Part shown: piece after piece, positions 18,286 through 28,904 of the stretch | Layout: the number at the start of each line of letters is the position of its first letter | How positions within the stretch are numbered: position 1 is the first letter of the stretch | Assembly (NCBI RefSeq): GCF_016924655.1 | Contig: NZ_JAFFJU010000002.1 | Coordinates: forward strand, 124,001 to 188,000 | Length of the DNA: 64,000 nucleotides | Direction: 5' to 3' | DNA from: Sphingomonas arenae | Lineage (GTDB): Bacteria; Pseudomonadota; Alphaproteobacteria; Sphingomonadales; Sphingomonadaceae | Translations under genes and position numbers: made by a program | Notes under the pieces: generated by a model | What the model was told of the DNA's origin: nothing | What the model saw: the letters and a program-made list of their open reading frames with translations, nothing else | Database searches by the model: none

Positions 18286-18706
18286 ACCTCAGTCGCGGGG
18301 CAATTCCGAGCCCCAACCGCGTCTATCGCGCATCGCCGAACTTCTCCGCTTCGGCGCCTCGAGTGCGGCCAGCGCCCTGCTCAGCCTCGGGCTGCCGGTC
18401 CTCTTCCACGAAGGCATCGGCCTGTCCGTGCAACTGTCCGTTGGCATGAGCCAGCTGCTGATGCTGGCGGCCAACTACCTGATGCTACGCACCTTTGTGT
18501 TCCGCAGCAGGGGCCGAGTCCGCGGCGAGGCTGCTAGCTACCTTGCGAGCGCGGCTACGTTTCGCGGGCTGGAGTATCTCGCCTTTACCGCTCTCTATCA
18601 GCTTGCCCGCCTGCCCTACTTCCCCGCCCTCGTGGCCGTTCTTCTGGTCTCCACCATCGCCAAATACGCTTGGTACCGCTGGGTGTTCGGCCGCGCCGCG
18701 CGATAG
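18278..18706 (+). CDS. GtrA family membrane protein
   Basis: A 142-residue protein with four predicted membrane segments (LLRFGASSAASALLSLGLPVL, QLSVGMSQLLMLAANYLMLRTFVF, ATFRGLEYLAFTALY and FPALVAVLLVSTIAKYAWYRW). The LRFG start, the N-x-x-L-x-R-x-FVF motif and the closing W-x-R-W-VF are typical of GtrA/DPMS proteins, which are thought to flip polyprenyl-linked sugars or to partner family 2 glycosyltransferases. Start TTG 18278 overlaps the receiver gene. The 3' half (18485-18706) is also read in antisense as the tail of the convergent glycosyltransferase gene. Confidence 0.87.
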   Translation: MAEPQSRGNSEPQPRLSRIAELLRFGASSAASALLSLGLPVLFHEGIGLSVQLSVGMSQLLMLAANYLMLRTFVFRSRGRVRGEAASYLASAATFRGLEYLAFTALYQLARLPYFPALVAVLLVSTIAKYAWYRWVFGRAAR

Positions 18707-19645
18707 CTGAGCCGCTTCCAAACGCCGGACCTTCTCCAGCGTCATCTCGATCAGCGCACGATTATGATTCGACAGGTCCGCGAGCAGCCCCAGGAAGAAG
18801 GTCAGGATCCCGATCACCAGCAGCGATGACCCGATCACCAGCGACTGGATCTTGCCCTCTCCGTCCTCGAAAAAGAAATCGAACAGGAACCGAACCATCG
18901 GGATCACCCCGATCAACGCGATGAGCAGCCCCATGGCGGTGAACACTCGCAACGGCTGATACATGGAGTACATTCGCACCAGCGTGGTGATCGAGCGCTC
19001 GACAAAGCGGAACGTGCTCTTGAACAGGCGGGAATCGCGCGTCTTCGGATTTGTTCGGATCGGAACGCTGGTGAAGGCCATGCCCTTCTTGCCGACCTGG
19101 ATCAGCATCTCGATCGTATAGCTGAACGGCGAAACGATGTTGAGCTTCAGCGCCGCCTCGCGGGAGATGGCCCGGAAGCCGCTCACGGCGTCCGGCACGT
19201 TCACGTCCGAAAAGGAGCGAACGATCCAGCTGCCGAACCGCTGGAGCATTTTCTTGACCGGAGAGAAATGCGGGATGAGGTGCGTCTGCCGATCCCCGAC
19301 GACCACGTCCACGCGGCCTTCGACAATCGGCTGGACCAGCTTGGCGATGTCCGCCCCACTATACTGGTTGTCCGCGTCGGTGTTGACGATGATGTCCGCA
19401 CCGGCCGCGAGGCAGTAGTCGATGCCCTTGCGGAAGGTTCGGGCAAGGCCGAGGTTGCGCTTGTTGCGTAGGACGTGCTCGACGCCGAGGCTCCTCGCCA
19501 CGTCCGCCGTCCGGTCGCGCGATCCGTCATCGAGCACGAGGATCTCGATGACGTCGATTCCGTCGATCTGCCGAGGAATGTCCCGGATGGTCCCGGGAAG
19601 TGTTTCTTCCTCGTTGAAGCACGGGATCTGCACGATCAGTTTCAC
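18485..19645 (-). CDS. family 2 glycosyltransferase, polyprenyl-phosphate type
   Basis: A 386-residue membrane-anchored enzyme that should load a sugar onto a polyprenyl phosphate at the cytoplasmic face. The GT-A domain shows IPCFNEEETLPGTI (residues 7-20), the nucleotide-sugar aspartates in LVLDDGSRD (37-44) and the metal-binding NTDADNQ (88-94). Two membrane helices follow at about 233-258 and 268-290. GTG 19645 has a strong Shine-Dalgarno (AGGGGAA), so the frame open upstream was cut there. The last ~73 residues, a Gly/Ala/Glu-rich tail unlike the family, are encoded opposite gtrA. The family would normally end near residue 310. Confidence 0.88.
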   Translation of the reverse strand: MKLIVQIPCFNEEETLPGTIRDIPRQIDGIDVIEILVLDDGSRDRTADVARSLGVEHVLRNKRNLGLARTFRKGIDYCLAAGADIIVNTDADNQYSGADIAKLVQPIVEGRVDVVVGDRQTHLIPHFSPVKKMLQRFGSWIVRSFSDVNVPDAVSGFRAISREAALKLNIVSPFSYTIEMLIQVGKKGMAFTSVPIRTNPKTRDSRLFKSTFRFVERSITTLVRMYSMYQPLRVFTAMGLLIALIGVIPMVRFLFDFFFEDGEGKIQSLVIGSSLLVIGILTFFLGLLADLSNHNRALIEMTLEKVRRLEAAQLSRGAAEHPAVPSVFGDGGDQKNGHEGGEVGQAGKLIESGKGEILQPAKRSRARKVASSLAADSAPAAEHKGA

Positions 19646-19762
19646 TGAGCTTCCCCTATCTCGACGATCACTAGCCCGATCTGCGCGCTGACTTGCCTGA
19701 CCCTGTCGTTTCGGAGCGTAACCCGTGTTGTCCACCCTTGCCACCTCTGTTAGCTCTCGGGT

Positions 19763-21325
19763 GTGACATCGGTCGTTCCACCCGCCAGCGTTGGCCCGAT
19801 GGGCGATCGAACCTCCCACAAACTTCTGGACAGACAGTGGCTTGCCGTTTTGGTCACCGCTCTGGTCAGCTTGTGGCCGGCGATCCTCAACGGCGGTCCG
19901 ATCTGGATGCCGGACACCCCGAGCTACCTGCGGGCAGCGGATGCCGGCTACGCCAAGCTGTTCAACGTGACGACGGACTGGACCGCGAAGTCGCAGTGGC
20001 TCATGCGCGAGGAGCGCCCACCGGCCCCCTTGGCTACAGTCTCGCCAAATCCTTCTTCGGGCGCATCCGTGTCGTCAGGCGAGCCTGCGGTCACTCTGAA
20101 GGGTCGTTCGGTTTACTATGGCGCCCTGCTCTACCTCGCCGACCTCGCCGGCTCCCTCTGGCTCGCGATCCTTGCGCAGGCGGTCGTTGCAGCAGTCGCG
20201 ATCACGCTGACGCTCTCCGCCCTCCATCGCGCATCCGGAACGACGGCCAGGGCGCCGCCATCCTTGCTCATCGGGGTCGGGCTGGCGGTCGCGACCCCGC
20301 TCGGCTTCTTCGTCAGCTACCTGATGCCGGACCTTTTTGGCGCGCTGGGCCTGCTGGCGATGATGAACCTGCTGTTCCTGCGACAGCAGCTTTCACGCCG
20401 GGCCCGGGCCTTCTTCCTCGCGGTGCTCGCTTTCGCCGTTCTGTCGCACAGCGTAAACCTGACCTTCACGTTGCTGCTGCTGCTGACGATCGTGGCGGTG
20501 CGCCTCATCCTGCGCCGTGGTCCGACATCACCGGCCCTCCTAGCCGTTGCCGGCTGCGTTGCCATCGGGTTCGCCGGCCAACTCGCGTTCGACCTGACCG
20601 TGAAGCGGCTCACCGGCGCCGCACCCGTCCGTCCTCCGTTCGTGGCCATGCGTCTGATCGCCGACGGACCGGGTCTCGACTTCCTGCGTGAGCACTGCGC
20701 CAGCCAGCCCTTCATCTATTGCCGTCTCGACACCACGCGTCCTGCGCACAGCGACACGCTGTTGTGGAGCCCCGACCCACAACATTCCCTCTTCCGCGGT
20801 CTCAGCTATGCCGATCAGCGAGCCGCCGCAGCGCAGCAGACTCGTTTCGTCCTGGCCGTCGCGCAGGACCGGCCCTGGTCCGTCGTTACGGCCTTGAGCC
20901 GCGACGTGCTACAACAGCTGTTCAGCTTCGATCTCCTGGGCTTCAACTATGGCGACGGGATGCGGCAACGCTATGCGTCGGCAGTGCCCGAACGGCTGCT
21001 CGAGCCCATGCGCCAGACCGAGGCGTACAAGGGAACGCTGGCACTTCGACCGACCGAGATCGCGACTGTGCTGGTCACGATTGTATCGCTCGTCGCCATC
21101 CTGCTGTTTCTCCGTCGGAGCCGCACCGATTCAAGCCTCGGGAACCTTCGCGGCGCCTGCCTCTTCATCCTGTTCGCCGTGCTCCTCAATGCCGCACTGT
21201 GTGGAGCCCTGTCCGGTCCCAAGGGTCGGTATCAGATGCGGCTGATCTGGGTCTTGCCCGTGCTCGCGGCCGGTGTGTTCGTCACCCGCCGGAACGACGC
21301 CAGGGCCGGCCAGCACGCTGTCTGA
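19763..21325 (+). CDS. large polytopic membrane protein of unknown function
   Basis: 520 residues with about ten hydrophobic segments. I do not recognise a named family. An early periplasmic-type loop has PIWMPDTPSYLRAADAGY, the kind of Asp-containing first loop seen in GT-C glycosyltransferases (mannosyltransferase/PMT type); a long soluble part with paired cysteines (EHCASQPFIYCRLD) lies in the middle, and the last helices end GPKGRYQMRLIWVLPVL, which resembles the Arg-Tyr-containing end of such enzymes. Neighbouring GT2 and GtrA genes fit a lipid-linked sugar pathway in which this protein would be the final transferase; this is inference. GTG 19763 or ATG 19799 may be the start. Confidence 0.6.
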   Translation: MTSVVPPASVGPMGDRTSHKLLDRQWLAVLVTALVSLWPAILNGGPIWMPDTPSYLRAADAGYAKLFNVTTDWTAKSQWLMREERPPAPLATVSPNPSSGASVSSGEPAVTLKGRSVYYGALLYLADLAGSLWLAILAQAVVAAVAITLTLSALHRASGTTARAPPSLLIGVGLAVATPLGFFVSYLMPDLFGALGLLAMMNLLFLRQQLSRRARAFFLAVLAFAVLSHSVNLTFTLLLLLTIVAVRLILRRGPTSPALLAVAGCVAIGFAGQLAFDLTVKRLTGAAPVRPPFVAMRLIADGPGLDFLREHCASQPFIYCRLDTTRPAHSDTLLWSPDPQHSLFRGLSYADQRAAAAQQTRFVLAVAQDRPWSVVTALSRDVLQQLFSFDLLGFNYGDGMRQRYASAVPERLLEPMRQTEAYKGTLALRPTEIATVLVTIVSLVAILLFLRRSRTDSSLGNLRGACLFILFAVLLNAALCGALSGPKGRYQMRLIWVLPVLAAGVFVTRRNDARAGQHAV

Positions 21326-21330
21326 ATTCG

Positions 21331-21861
21331 ATGCATCGCCTGTTCGCCGCCATTCGTCCGCCGGAGGTCGTCCGGGATCAGCTCATGGACCTGATGGAGG
21401 AGTCAGAGCCCCTCCGCTGGCAGGACGATGAGCAGCTTCATGTGACCCTGCGCTTCATCGGCAACGTCGAACGGCCACTTGCCGAAGACCTCGCCGCTGC
21501 GCTGGGGTCCATCCGGTTCGAGCCGTTCGAGCTGCGCGTCTCAGGGGTGGGTCGCTTCGCTAAGCGCCGGGGCGGCGCCCTGTGGGCTGGCGTCGCGCCA
21601 CGAGAGGCGCTCGCGCAGCTCGCTGCGAAGGTGGACCGAGCCTGCGTCGGGTGCGGTCTCGAACCGGAGCACCGCGCCTACCACCCCCATGTCACGCTGG
21701 CGCGCTGGAACGGCCCGGAGCCTGACCTCCACCGCTTCATGGAACGGCACGGCGCCGTGTCATCCCTGCCGTGGCTCGTCGACAGCTTCATCCTGTTCGA
21801 AAGCCACTTGCTGCGGCACGGGGCCCATTACGAAGCCATCGCCTCATACCGGGCCAGCTGA
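21331..21861 (+). CDS. thpR: RNA 2',3'-cyclic phosphodiesterase ThpR (LigT-like)
   Basis: A 176-residue member of the 2H phosphoesterase superfamily, which opens 2',3'-cyclic phosphates on RNA ends. The two His-x-Thr motifs are HVTLRFIG (residues 37-44) and HVTLARW (near 119-125), spaced as expected. The start MHRLFAAIRPPE is a typical N-terminus. It starts five bases after the stop of the large membrane protein gene but is functionally unrelated to it. Confidence 0.92.
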   Translation: MHRLFAAIRPPEVVRDQLMDLMEESEPLRWQDDEQLHVTLRFIGNVERPLAEDLAAALGSIRFEPFELRVSGVGRFAKRRGGALWAGVAPREALAQLAAKVDRACVGCGLEPEHRAYHPHVTLARWNGPEPDLHRFMERHGAVSSLPWLVDSFILFESHLLRHGAHYEAIASYRAS

Positions 21862-21862
21862 G

Positions 21863-22603
21863 TCACGCCGTGCCGCGCACCAGCGCCTTGGCCGTGGCGA
21901 GGACCAGCAGGTAGACGAACGCCACCGGTAGATAGAGCAGCAGGAGCAGTGGCCACAGGTTGCTTCCGTCCGCGAGCGCGATCAGCGACCAGATCAGGAA
22001 CCCGACCGTTCCGACCAGCGGCAGCACCGCAGCGATCCTCCAGCCGCCGTCCCAAAGCCGCGGTAAGCGGATCTGCAGGAACACGTAGCCGATCATGGAC
22101 CCGAGCACCGCCAGGCCGAACAGCCAGCCAACCAGCATGTTGCCACCGGCGGAATCCTCATAGGCGCTCTGCCGCTCGGCACGGAGCCTGCTCACCCACT
22201 CCCGCGGAGAGGCGGCGCTGCGCTCCGCGCCGGTCCAGACGGCGGAAACCGGCTGCACGGTCTCGTGGACGGCATCGCCATGGTCGTTCTTCAGCGTCAG
22301 CCGGATCGCGTCGATCTGCTCACCCGGCGGAAAGCTGACCCAGGCCAGCCCCTCCCCCATTCCGCCCTTCACAGGGATCATGCCGCCGTTCTTGGAAGTG
22401 ACATCGCGTCCGGCACGAAGCGCTCGGACCTCGATTAGGCCGTCCACATCGGCGCTGTAGGTCACACGCAAGTAGAGCGGCTCGTCATTTGCGAGGCTGG
22501 CAGGCAAGGCGGGGGACGTTTCCGCGATCCGCAGGCTCGGCGCGGCCACCGCAGCTACCGGAGCCAGGACCGCGGCAAGCAGGGCAAGCCAGATCAACCG
22601 CAT
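21863..22603 (-). CDS. exported membrane protein of unknown function
   Basis: A 246-residue protein with a signal peptide (MRLIWLALLAAVLAPVAAVA), a roughly 130-residue beta-rich periplasmic domain (LYLRVTYSADVDGLIEVRAL, AIRLTLKNDHGD) and three hydrophobic segments in the C-terminal third (MLVGWLFGLAVLGSMIGYV, IAAVLPLVGTVGFLIWSL, PLLLLLYLPVAFVYLLVLA). I cannot name a family. It is convergent with thpR and divergent from uvrA, so context gives no clue. Confidence 0.7.
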   Translation of the reverse strand: MRLIWLALLAAVLAPVAAVAAPSLRIAETSPALPASLANDEPLYLRVTYSADVDGLIEVRALRAGRDVTSKNGGMIPVKGGMGEGLAWVSFPPGEQIDAIRLTLKNDHGDAVHETVQPVSAVWTGAERSAASPREWVSRLRAERQSAYEDSAGGNMLVGWLFGLAVLGSMIGYVFLQIRLPRLWDGGWRIAAVLPLVGTVGFLIWSLIALADGSNLWPLLLLLYLPVAFVYLLVLATAKALVRGTA

Positions 22604-22739
22604 GGTCGTTCTCCCTCCGTAACAGTCTAGCAGGCGCTTCTACCCCCGCAAACCGGAGATTGCCGCGGCGACCTTTTGTGCTTGATCATAAGGCGATCCG
22701 TCCCACATGCGTGACTTCCCGCGCGCGCTTGCGCGAATA

Positions 22740-22754
22740 GAACAAATCTGGAAC
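22740..22754 (+). promoter_or_regulatory. LexA (SOS) operator upstream of uvrA
   Basis: GAAC (22740-22743), seven bases, GAAC (22751-22754): the exact direct repeat of the alphaproteobacterial LexA box (GTTC-N7-GTTC read on the other strand). It ends 11 bases before the uvrA ATG, where a bound repressor would block transcription or its start. Confidence 0.8.
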
Positions 22755-22765
22755 AAACTGCATCC

Positions 22766-25798
<3,033 letters not shown>

Positions 25799-25799
25799 A

Positions 25800-27443
25800 C
25801 TATAGCTCCGGCAAGTGCTCTCGATTGTACCACGTGCAACTTAGCTGAGTGTCTAGCCACATCATCACTGGCTGCCAGGCCCGGTAAGGAACTAAAGCGA
25901 CGTACGACGCAATGAGCCACGCGCGGTCCGCAAACGCGTGTGGAAAACCGGGATTATCGTTTTCCACGGCACTCTTAACGAGATTATGCCAAGTGTCCGA
26001 GTAGAGAGGCGTTGTGACCGCCCGGCCGGCTTTTACGAGCCGAGCATCGAAGAAAGCATCAAGGGGCAAGTCAACACGTTCATGGAGCAGCTTCGAAAAA
26101 GCCTGCCAAGCGTTTCTGCAGGTCTGCTTCCAGTTCCGTTTTGCTAGCATCTGCATGAGAGTAAAGCTGAACCACGAGCGGTTCTTACTGGAGTCATCCG
26201 CGATATCAGACTCGGTGCCCAACTGCCCACCGCTATAAAGGTACAGGCATTCCTCGAAATTGTAATAAGGTGAGGGGGGCGCGGGCTCGCCGTGTCGTGC
26301 CGCTCGAACCAGCGCGATCAGCGCCCCGCGAAGCAGTTGATCTGGCATGACGGTAGGATCCAAGCGTCGCAAAGCCCAATAGCGAACTATCAGCGACGGG
26401 ATCGCACCTTCGCCCCAGATTGAACCTGGCGGAACGCTCTTGCCAAGAGTCGTGATTACAAACGCCTTATCTGCTTCACTCAACTCAGCGCCCGATAGTA
26501 CCAAGGTAGCGCAGACATCCGCTACAAGCCTGAGCCGCTCCTTCATGATGTCAATCTCGTCCAAAGGACTGAATTGCGCCCACGTGAATTCCGCCTCAAA
26601 TGATCTCTCTTGCGCTTCTTGAATGAGATCTCGACAGTGATCGACAATTACACCATCGTATGCCCTTATAACGGCGAGACGAGACACGTCATCTGCGTAC
26701 CTCAAACAGAAGATAGCCAACATCGTTGAAATCTGAAATAACACGTAGTGGTTCTCAGACGCATACCAAGGCGCTTTGATTATCTCGCCAAGCAAAAGGG
26801 CTGATGATATGCGCGAGTCTTTCTCTGGCGACCTCATGGCCAGAGTTGGAACTCCGATCGAATGCACAAGGAGATTGGATAGGGCTTCCGTATCGATCAG
26901 AGACTGACCATCGGAGGCAAATGTCTCTAGTACAAGCCTCATTCCCTCAATGTCGGTTGACCAAACATCACTCACTTTGTTCCGGAATCTTGAGAGAAGT
27001 TCGCCACGCCCCCACACCATCAAACGATCAGCGCTGCAGCTTCCTTTCTGGGTTCGTAAACCGATCTTCTCAAACTCTAGGAGCGATTCCTCTTCTACTT
27101 CCCCGTTCGTAACGATAACCGCGGCGTGCCGCTCATCCGGGTGGAGTTGGTAAGTCTCGGGAACAGGAACCTCAAGAAGCTCAAGTACTTGTGGAAGCAT
27201 GCTTTGAGCTTGTGATTTGGTCAAACGAGAACCGGGATTTCCCTTCAACTGCAAAGCAACCAGCTTACCGGACGGGTCTCTCGCTATGATGTCCTTGCCG
27301 AATTCTAGCGCATTGTGTCGAGTGTTATGGAGGATACTCCAACCTTCAGCGTTCAGGAGTTGAAGCAGCGCAGATTGGTAGCGCTTCTCAGTTTGCCTAT
27401 CCAGCCAAGACTCGACCAGCTTCTCGCCGGTTGTGTTCTGCAC
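25800..27443 (-). CDS. predicted PD-(D/E)XK nuclease-domain protein, large accessory gene
   Basis: 547 residues, not assignable to a named family. The N-terminal ~130 residues look like a restriction-endonuclease (Mrr/PD-(D/E)XK) fold: an initial helix (EKRYQSALLQLLNAEGW), then GKDIIA with Asp51, then LVALQLKG with Gln65 and Lys67, and HAAVIVTNGEVEEESL (106-121), the strand-helix that follows the catalytic core in Mrr-like enzymes. The remaining 400 residues are helical with no motif I know and may sense a partner or nucleic acid. GTG 27443 has a clear Shine-Dalgarno (GAGGTG). The gene overlaps its upstream partner by 47 bases. Its GC content is visibly lower than its neighbours (33 of 60 bases in 26401-26460 against 45 of 60 in uvrA 24301-24360), so it was probably acquired. 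A defence role is inference. Confidence 0.65.
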   Translation of the reverse strand: MQNTTGEKLVESWLDRQTEKRYQSALLQLLNAEGWSILHNTRHNALEFGKDIIARDPSGKLVALQLKGNPGSRLTKSQAQSMLPQVLELLEVPVPETYQLHPDERHAAVIVTNGEVEEESLLEFEKIGLRTQKGSCSADRLMVWGRGELLSRFRNKVSDVWSTDIEGMRLVLETFASDGQSLIDTEALSNLLVHSIGVPTLAMRSPEKDSRISSALLLGEIIKAPWYASENHYVLFQISTMLAIFCLRYADDVSRLAVIRAYDGVIVDHCRDLIQEAQERSFEAEFTWAQFSPLDEIDIMKERLRLVADVCATLVLSGAELSEADKAFVITTLGKSVPPGSIWGEGAIPSLIVRYWALRRLDPTVMPDQLLRGALIALVRAARHGEPAPPSPYYNFEECLYLYSGGQLGTESDIADDSSKNRSWFSFTLMQMLAKRNWKQTCRNAWQAFSKLLHERVDLPLDAFFDARLVKAGRAVTTPLYSDTWHNLVKSAVENDNPGFPHAFADRAWLIASYVALVPYRAWQPVMMWLDTQLSCTWYNREHLPEL

Positions 27444-27990
27444 GCTTCACCTCGATTATCTGATCAATTCGCTTTTGGAAGCGATCGCCTCCACCACTCC
27501 GATCAAGTTCTTTGATGCGTTCGTATTGCTCCGGCGAAAGAACTATGGTCGGCGCCGACCAAGAACCGTCATCGTTGAAACTCATATCAATCTTTTCGAA
27601 CGCTTCCAGCAGAAGCTCCAAGCTAATGGGCTGGCCTTGACCATCCACAACGTTCCCACTCTTGTCGGCAGCCTTAGATATCGTGCTGTAGAAAGCTTCG
27701 CTCATGCTCTTGGCAAACTGCTCAGCCATTGCATCGAGATGACCGTCGACGTCTTCGTGGGTGAATTCCTGAAGTGGCTGCCTCTTTATTTCGGTAGTGG
27801 CCGAATGTTCCCGAACGTCGGTTTCCTCGGCCTCTTCCCCTGGACGCACTATATCGGACGCCGCCCCTTCAAACACGAAATGAGACGCTACCTGAGCGAG
27901 CATGGGAGCCTTGCTGGCCACCAATGACTTCAGCTTGGCGCGGTTCGCCTTAGATCTACGCTGAACGACTTTTGGAAAAGTTGGCAACAC
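27397..27990 (-). CDS. unknown accessory protein, partner of the nuclease-like gene
   Basis: 197 residues if started at the GTG at 27990; an ATG at 27903 with AAGG in front is an alternative. The N-terminus is basic (VVQRRSKANRAKLKSLV), the middle is acidic and helical (EFTHEDVDGHLDAMAEQFAKSMSEAFYSTISKA) and the C-terminus is a charged helix (FQKRIDQIIEVKRAEHNRREAGRVL). No family recognised. It overlaps the downstream nuclease-like gene by 47 bases, so the two are almost surely translated together. The GTG at 27990 shares a base with the stop of a remnant reading frame of a DUF2726 gene. Low GC (28 of 60 bases in 27421-27480). Confidence 0.6.
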   Translation of the reverse strand: MLPTFPKVVQRRSKANRAKLKSLVASKAPMLAQVASHFVFEGAASDIVRPGEEAEETDVREHSATTEIKRQPLQEFTHEDVDGHLDAMAEQFAKSMSEAFYSTISKAADKSGNVVDGQGQPISLELLLEAFEKIDMSFNDDGSWSAPTIVLSPEQYERIKELDRSGGGDRFQKRIDQIIEVKRAEHNRREAGRVLAG

Positions 27991-28131
27991 TAGGAAAGCT
28001 TAGCAAGAGACGCACGAGCTCGGAAGCGTAAACACCCAAGGTCGCCGCCTTGGGAACGCCTAGGAAAGCACTGGACAGCGACAGCCTTCAAATATCGCTT
28101 GCCAAGAAATGGCATTACCGCCGGTCCGGCC

Positions 28132-28290
28132 TTAGCCGGCCCAAACGGCCGCACCTGCCCCGCCGCCCCGATGATCTTCGCCACCGCCATCCGCAGCTCC
28201 GCCGGGGTGTCGTCTGCGAACACCTCGGCATAGCCGATGCCCGCCCGCCGCAGCGCTTCCTTCTTCACCGCATTGCGGGCTGTCGTGGCG
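28132..28290 (-). pseudogene. truncated copy of the DUF2726 gene 3' end
   Basis: The minus strand here encodes NAVKKEALRRAGIGYAEV and on through FADDTPAELRMAVAKIIG, nearly identical to residues about 180-215 of the intact DUF2726 protein at 30312-31016. At DNA level the two are about 90% alike over roughly 110 bases (28172-28280 against 30392-30500). Nothing upstream matches the rest of that gene, so only the 3' part is present. The frame reads on into unrelated sequence and stops at 27990, against the start of the accessory gene. The area between 27991 and 28359 holds nothing else I can identify. Confidence 0.7.
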
Positions 28291-28359
28291 TTCGCGCGCC
28301 TTCGAGGCCCGACGTTTGCGAAGGATCGACTTCATCGACGATCATCGAGTATACACTTA

Positions 28360-28388
28360 TTGACATATCAAATCTAGACAGCGATAAA
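28360..28388 (+). promoter_or_regulatory. sigma-70 type promoter for the DUF7662-like gene
   Basis: TTGACA (28360-28365), a 17-base spacer and GATAAA (28383-28388), about 30 bases before the ATG at 28420. The perfect -35 in an AT-rich patch stands out from the surrounding GC-rich DNA. Confidence 0.65.
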
Positions 28389-28419
28389 GTTGCTCCTTTT
28401 CAGGTAGGAGCGATCCGAA

Positions 28420-28773
28420 ATGTCAAAGTACTTCAATTTGACAAGCCACTTGGCCAACATGGAGGAGAACGTGTGGGAGGCGTCTCTCGACGAGATACAG
28501 GCGGTACTTGGGATGCCCCTACCGCCTAGCGCGCATCAGTATCCGGCGTGGTGGGCCAACCAGGGTCGCGCCCAAAGCTTGGCGTGGCAGGGTGCGGCTT
28601 GGGAGACTAGGCGCGTAGACTTGAAGAATGGCAAGGTGACCTTCGTCTACGTAGGCGATGGAGTTGATCGAGGTTCGGACGTGGCGAAGCTCTCCATTGC
28701 CGAGGCGAAAGCCGGTCTCGCTGCCACGTTTGGCGTTTCTCCTGACGCCGTAGAGATCACCATCCGGGGCTGA
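28420..28773 (+). CDS. small DUF7662-like protein
   Basis: A 117-residue soluble protein: MSKYFNLTSHLANMEENVWE, then SLDEIQAVLGMPLPPSA, WWANQ, QSLAWQGAAWETRRVDLKNGKVTFVY and a C-terminal 35-residue acidic stretch. The W-W-A/N and W-x-x-A-G/A-W pattern resembles the DUF7662 family of small accessory proteins, whose role is unknown; the match is from memory and moderate. It has its own promoter and a TAGGAG ribosome binding site. It stands at the edge of the lower-GC accessory block and may have arrived with it. Confidence 0.6.
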   Translation: MSKYFNLTSHLANMEENVWEASLDEIQAVLGMPLPPSAHQYPAWWANQGRAQSLAWQGAAWETRRVDLKNGKVTFVYVGDGVDRGSDVAKLSIAEAKAGLAATFGVSPDAVEITIRG

Positions 28774-28778
28774 GAGCC

Positions 28779-28799
28779 GTCACGGAGTAAATCCGTGAC
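28779..28799 (+). other. stem-loop downstream of the DUF7662-like gene
   Basis: GTCACGGA (28779-28786) and TCCGTGAC (28792-28799) form a perfect 8-base stem around GTAAA six bases after the stop codon. There is no run of T, so it may protect the 3' end rather than terminate. Confidence 0.55.
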
Positions 28800-28904
28800 G
28801 TCAGTCCTGTCGGCTTGCAGCCGCAGGCTGGCCGGCTTGTCGCGGCTCTACGCGCTGGCTCCCGGTTGCTCCGCAACCGCTCGCCTGCGCTCGGCGAGAC
28901 CCGC

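Noticed and set aside
28800-28904. GC-rich stretch with short inverted repeats between the DUF7662-like gene and the next gene.
   Set aside because: Only small, weak stems such as GTTGC/GCAAC; no match to the other repeat families in the window and no reading frame of note.
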